Source: Microbulbifer sp. A4B17 (GTDB taxonomy: Bacteria > Pseudomonadota > Gammaproteobacteria > Pseudomonadales > Cellvibrionaceae). Taken from it: a DNA stretch of 64,000 nt. Shown piece by piece: positions 63,890 to 64,000 of this stretch. The stretch covers positions 1,250,501 to 1,314,500 of the forward strand of contig NZ_CP029064.1 of assembly GCF_003076275.1 (NCBI RefSeq), given 5' to 3'. The translations under genes were made by a program, and so were the position numbers. Positions within the stretch are counted from its first letter, which is position 1; every line of letters starts with the position of its first letter. The notes beneath the pieces were generated by a model. The model was given only the letters and a program-made list of their open reading frames with translations, was not told the DNA's origin and searched no databases.

Positions 63890-64000
63890 TCGAGCCTTTC
63901 GCTGCGGATAGAGCCACAGGTTAAGCTCGGAAGTGATCTGTATTAGTGATGTTTATGCTTAAATCCAGCAGCAAATTTGTCTGCTAATTTAAAGTAGTGA

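Overview
The window looks like a chromosome segment of a marine gammaproteobacterium. The core gene set (AmpD/AmpE, FxsA next to groES-groEL, CsrA, a Microbulbifer-like DUF1631 protein) suggests Microbulbifer or another Cellvibrionales genus. This placement is inferred from gene families, not from a search.

Region 1 (1-16.8 kb) is ordinary core chromosome with tight spacing and moderate GC. It holds a partial DUF1631 protein, ampD, ampE, an aldehyde dehydrogenase, a PLP-dependent dehydratase, a secreted PEBP-like protein, two AmpG-like MFS transporters, an alkyltransferase-like protein, a DUF481 outer-membrane protein, a FabG-like reductase, cyclopropane synthase, fxsA, and groES-groEL behind a sigma32-type promoter. 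AmpD, AmpE and the AmpG-like carriers together suggest a local cell-wall recycling group.

Region 2 (16.3-28.1 kb) was reshaped by duplication. A segment from inside groEL to the first codons of a short-chain dehydrogenase gene was duplicated in tandem. Copy A (about 16303-19744) is mostly intact but carries an IS200/IS605 insertion. Copy B (about 19745-24455) is decayed: it keeps a groEL 3' fragment, a second thioesterase and gene remnants, and has gained a SnoaL-like gene, a dead IS5 transposase and a beta-helix protein. Farther right, the 3' half of an AraC regulator is duplicated next to IS481 debris.

Region 3 (28.1-43 kb) starts with a second aldehyde dehydrogenase and two PepSY proteins. 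A Fur-box-preceded iron uptake locus follows (substrate-binding protein, fused permease, and an ATPase on the opposite strand). Small lipoproteins and membrane proteins, a degenerate IS1380 and an intact IS110 follow these.

Region 4 (43-62.4 kb) is the unusual part. It reads as a cluster of integron gene cassettes without an integrase (a CALIN). Small genes on the minus strand are separated by about a dozen attC-like sites whose cores often overlap stop codons. ORF-less group II introns are inserted in the opposite orientation at attC cores. The best copy (60818-61538) has recognisable domains V and VI and is flanked by TTAGGC. Shorter derivatives occur at 43.2, 44.7, 50.8 and 53.5 kb, and several are followed by fragments of a REP-associated (Y1) transposase. 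Cassette cargo includes a three-gene HNH nuclease/unknown/nucleotidyltransferase operon, a coupled glycine-rich pair, two trypsin-like proteases (one with a SEC-C tail), a DUF5677-like protein and many small secreted proteins. On the edges or in gaps of the array lie a Rho paralogue lacking the N-terminal RNA-binding domain and a RIO kinase.

Region 5 (62.4-64 kb) has little coding capacity apart from csrA. No integrase is visible where one would be expected, and no tRNA, rRNA or CRISPR array was seen.
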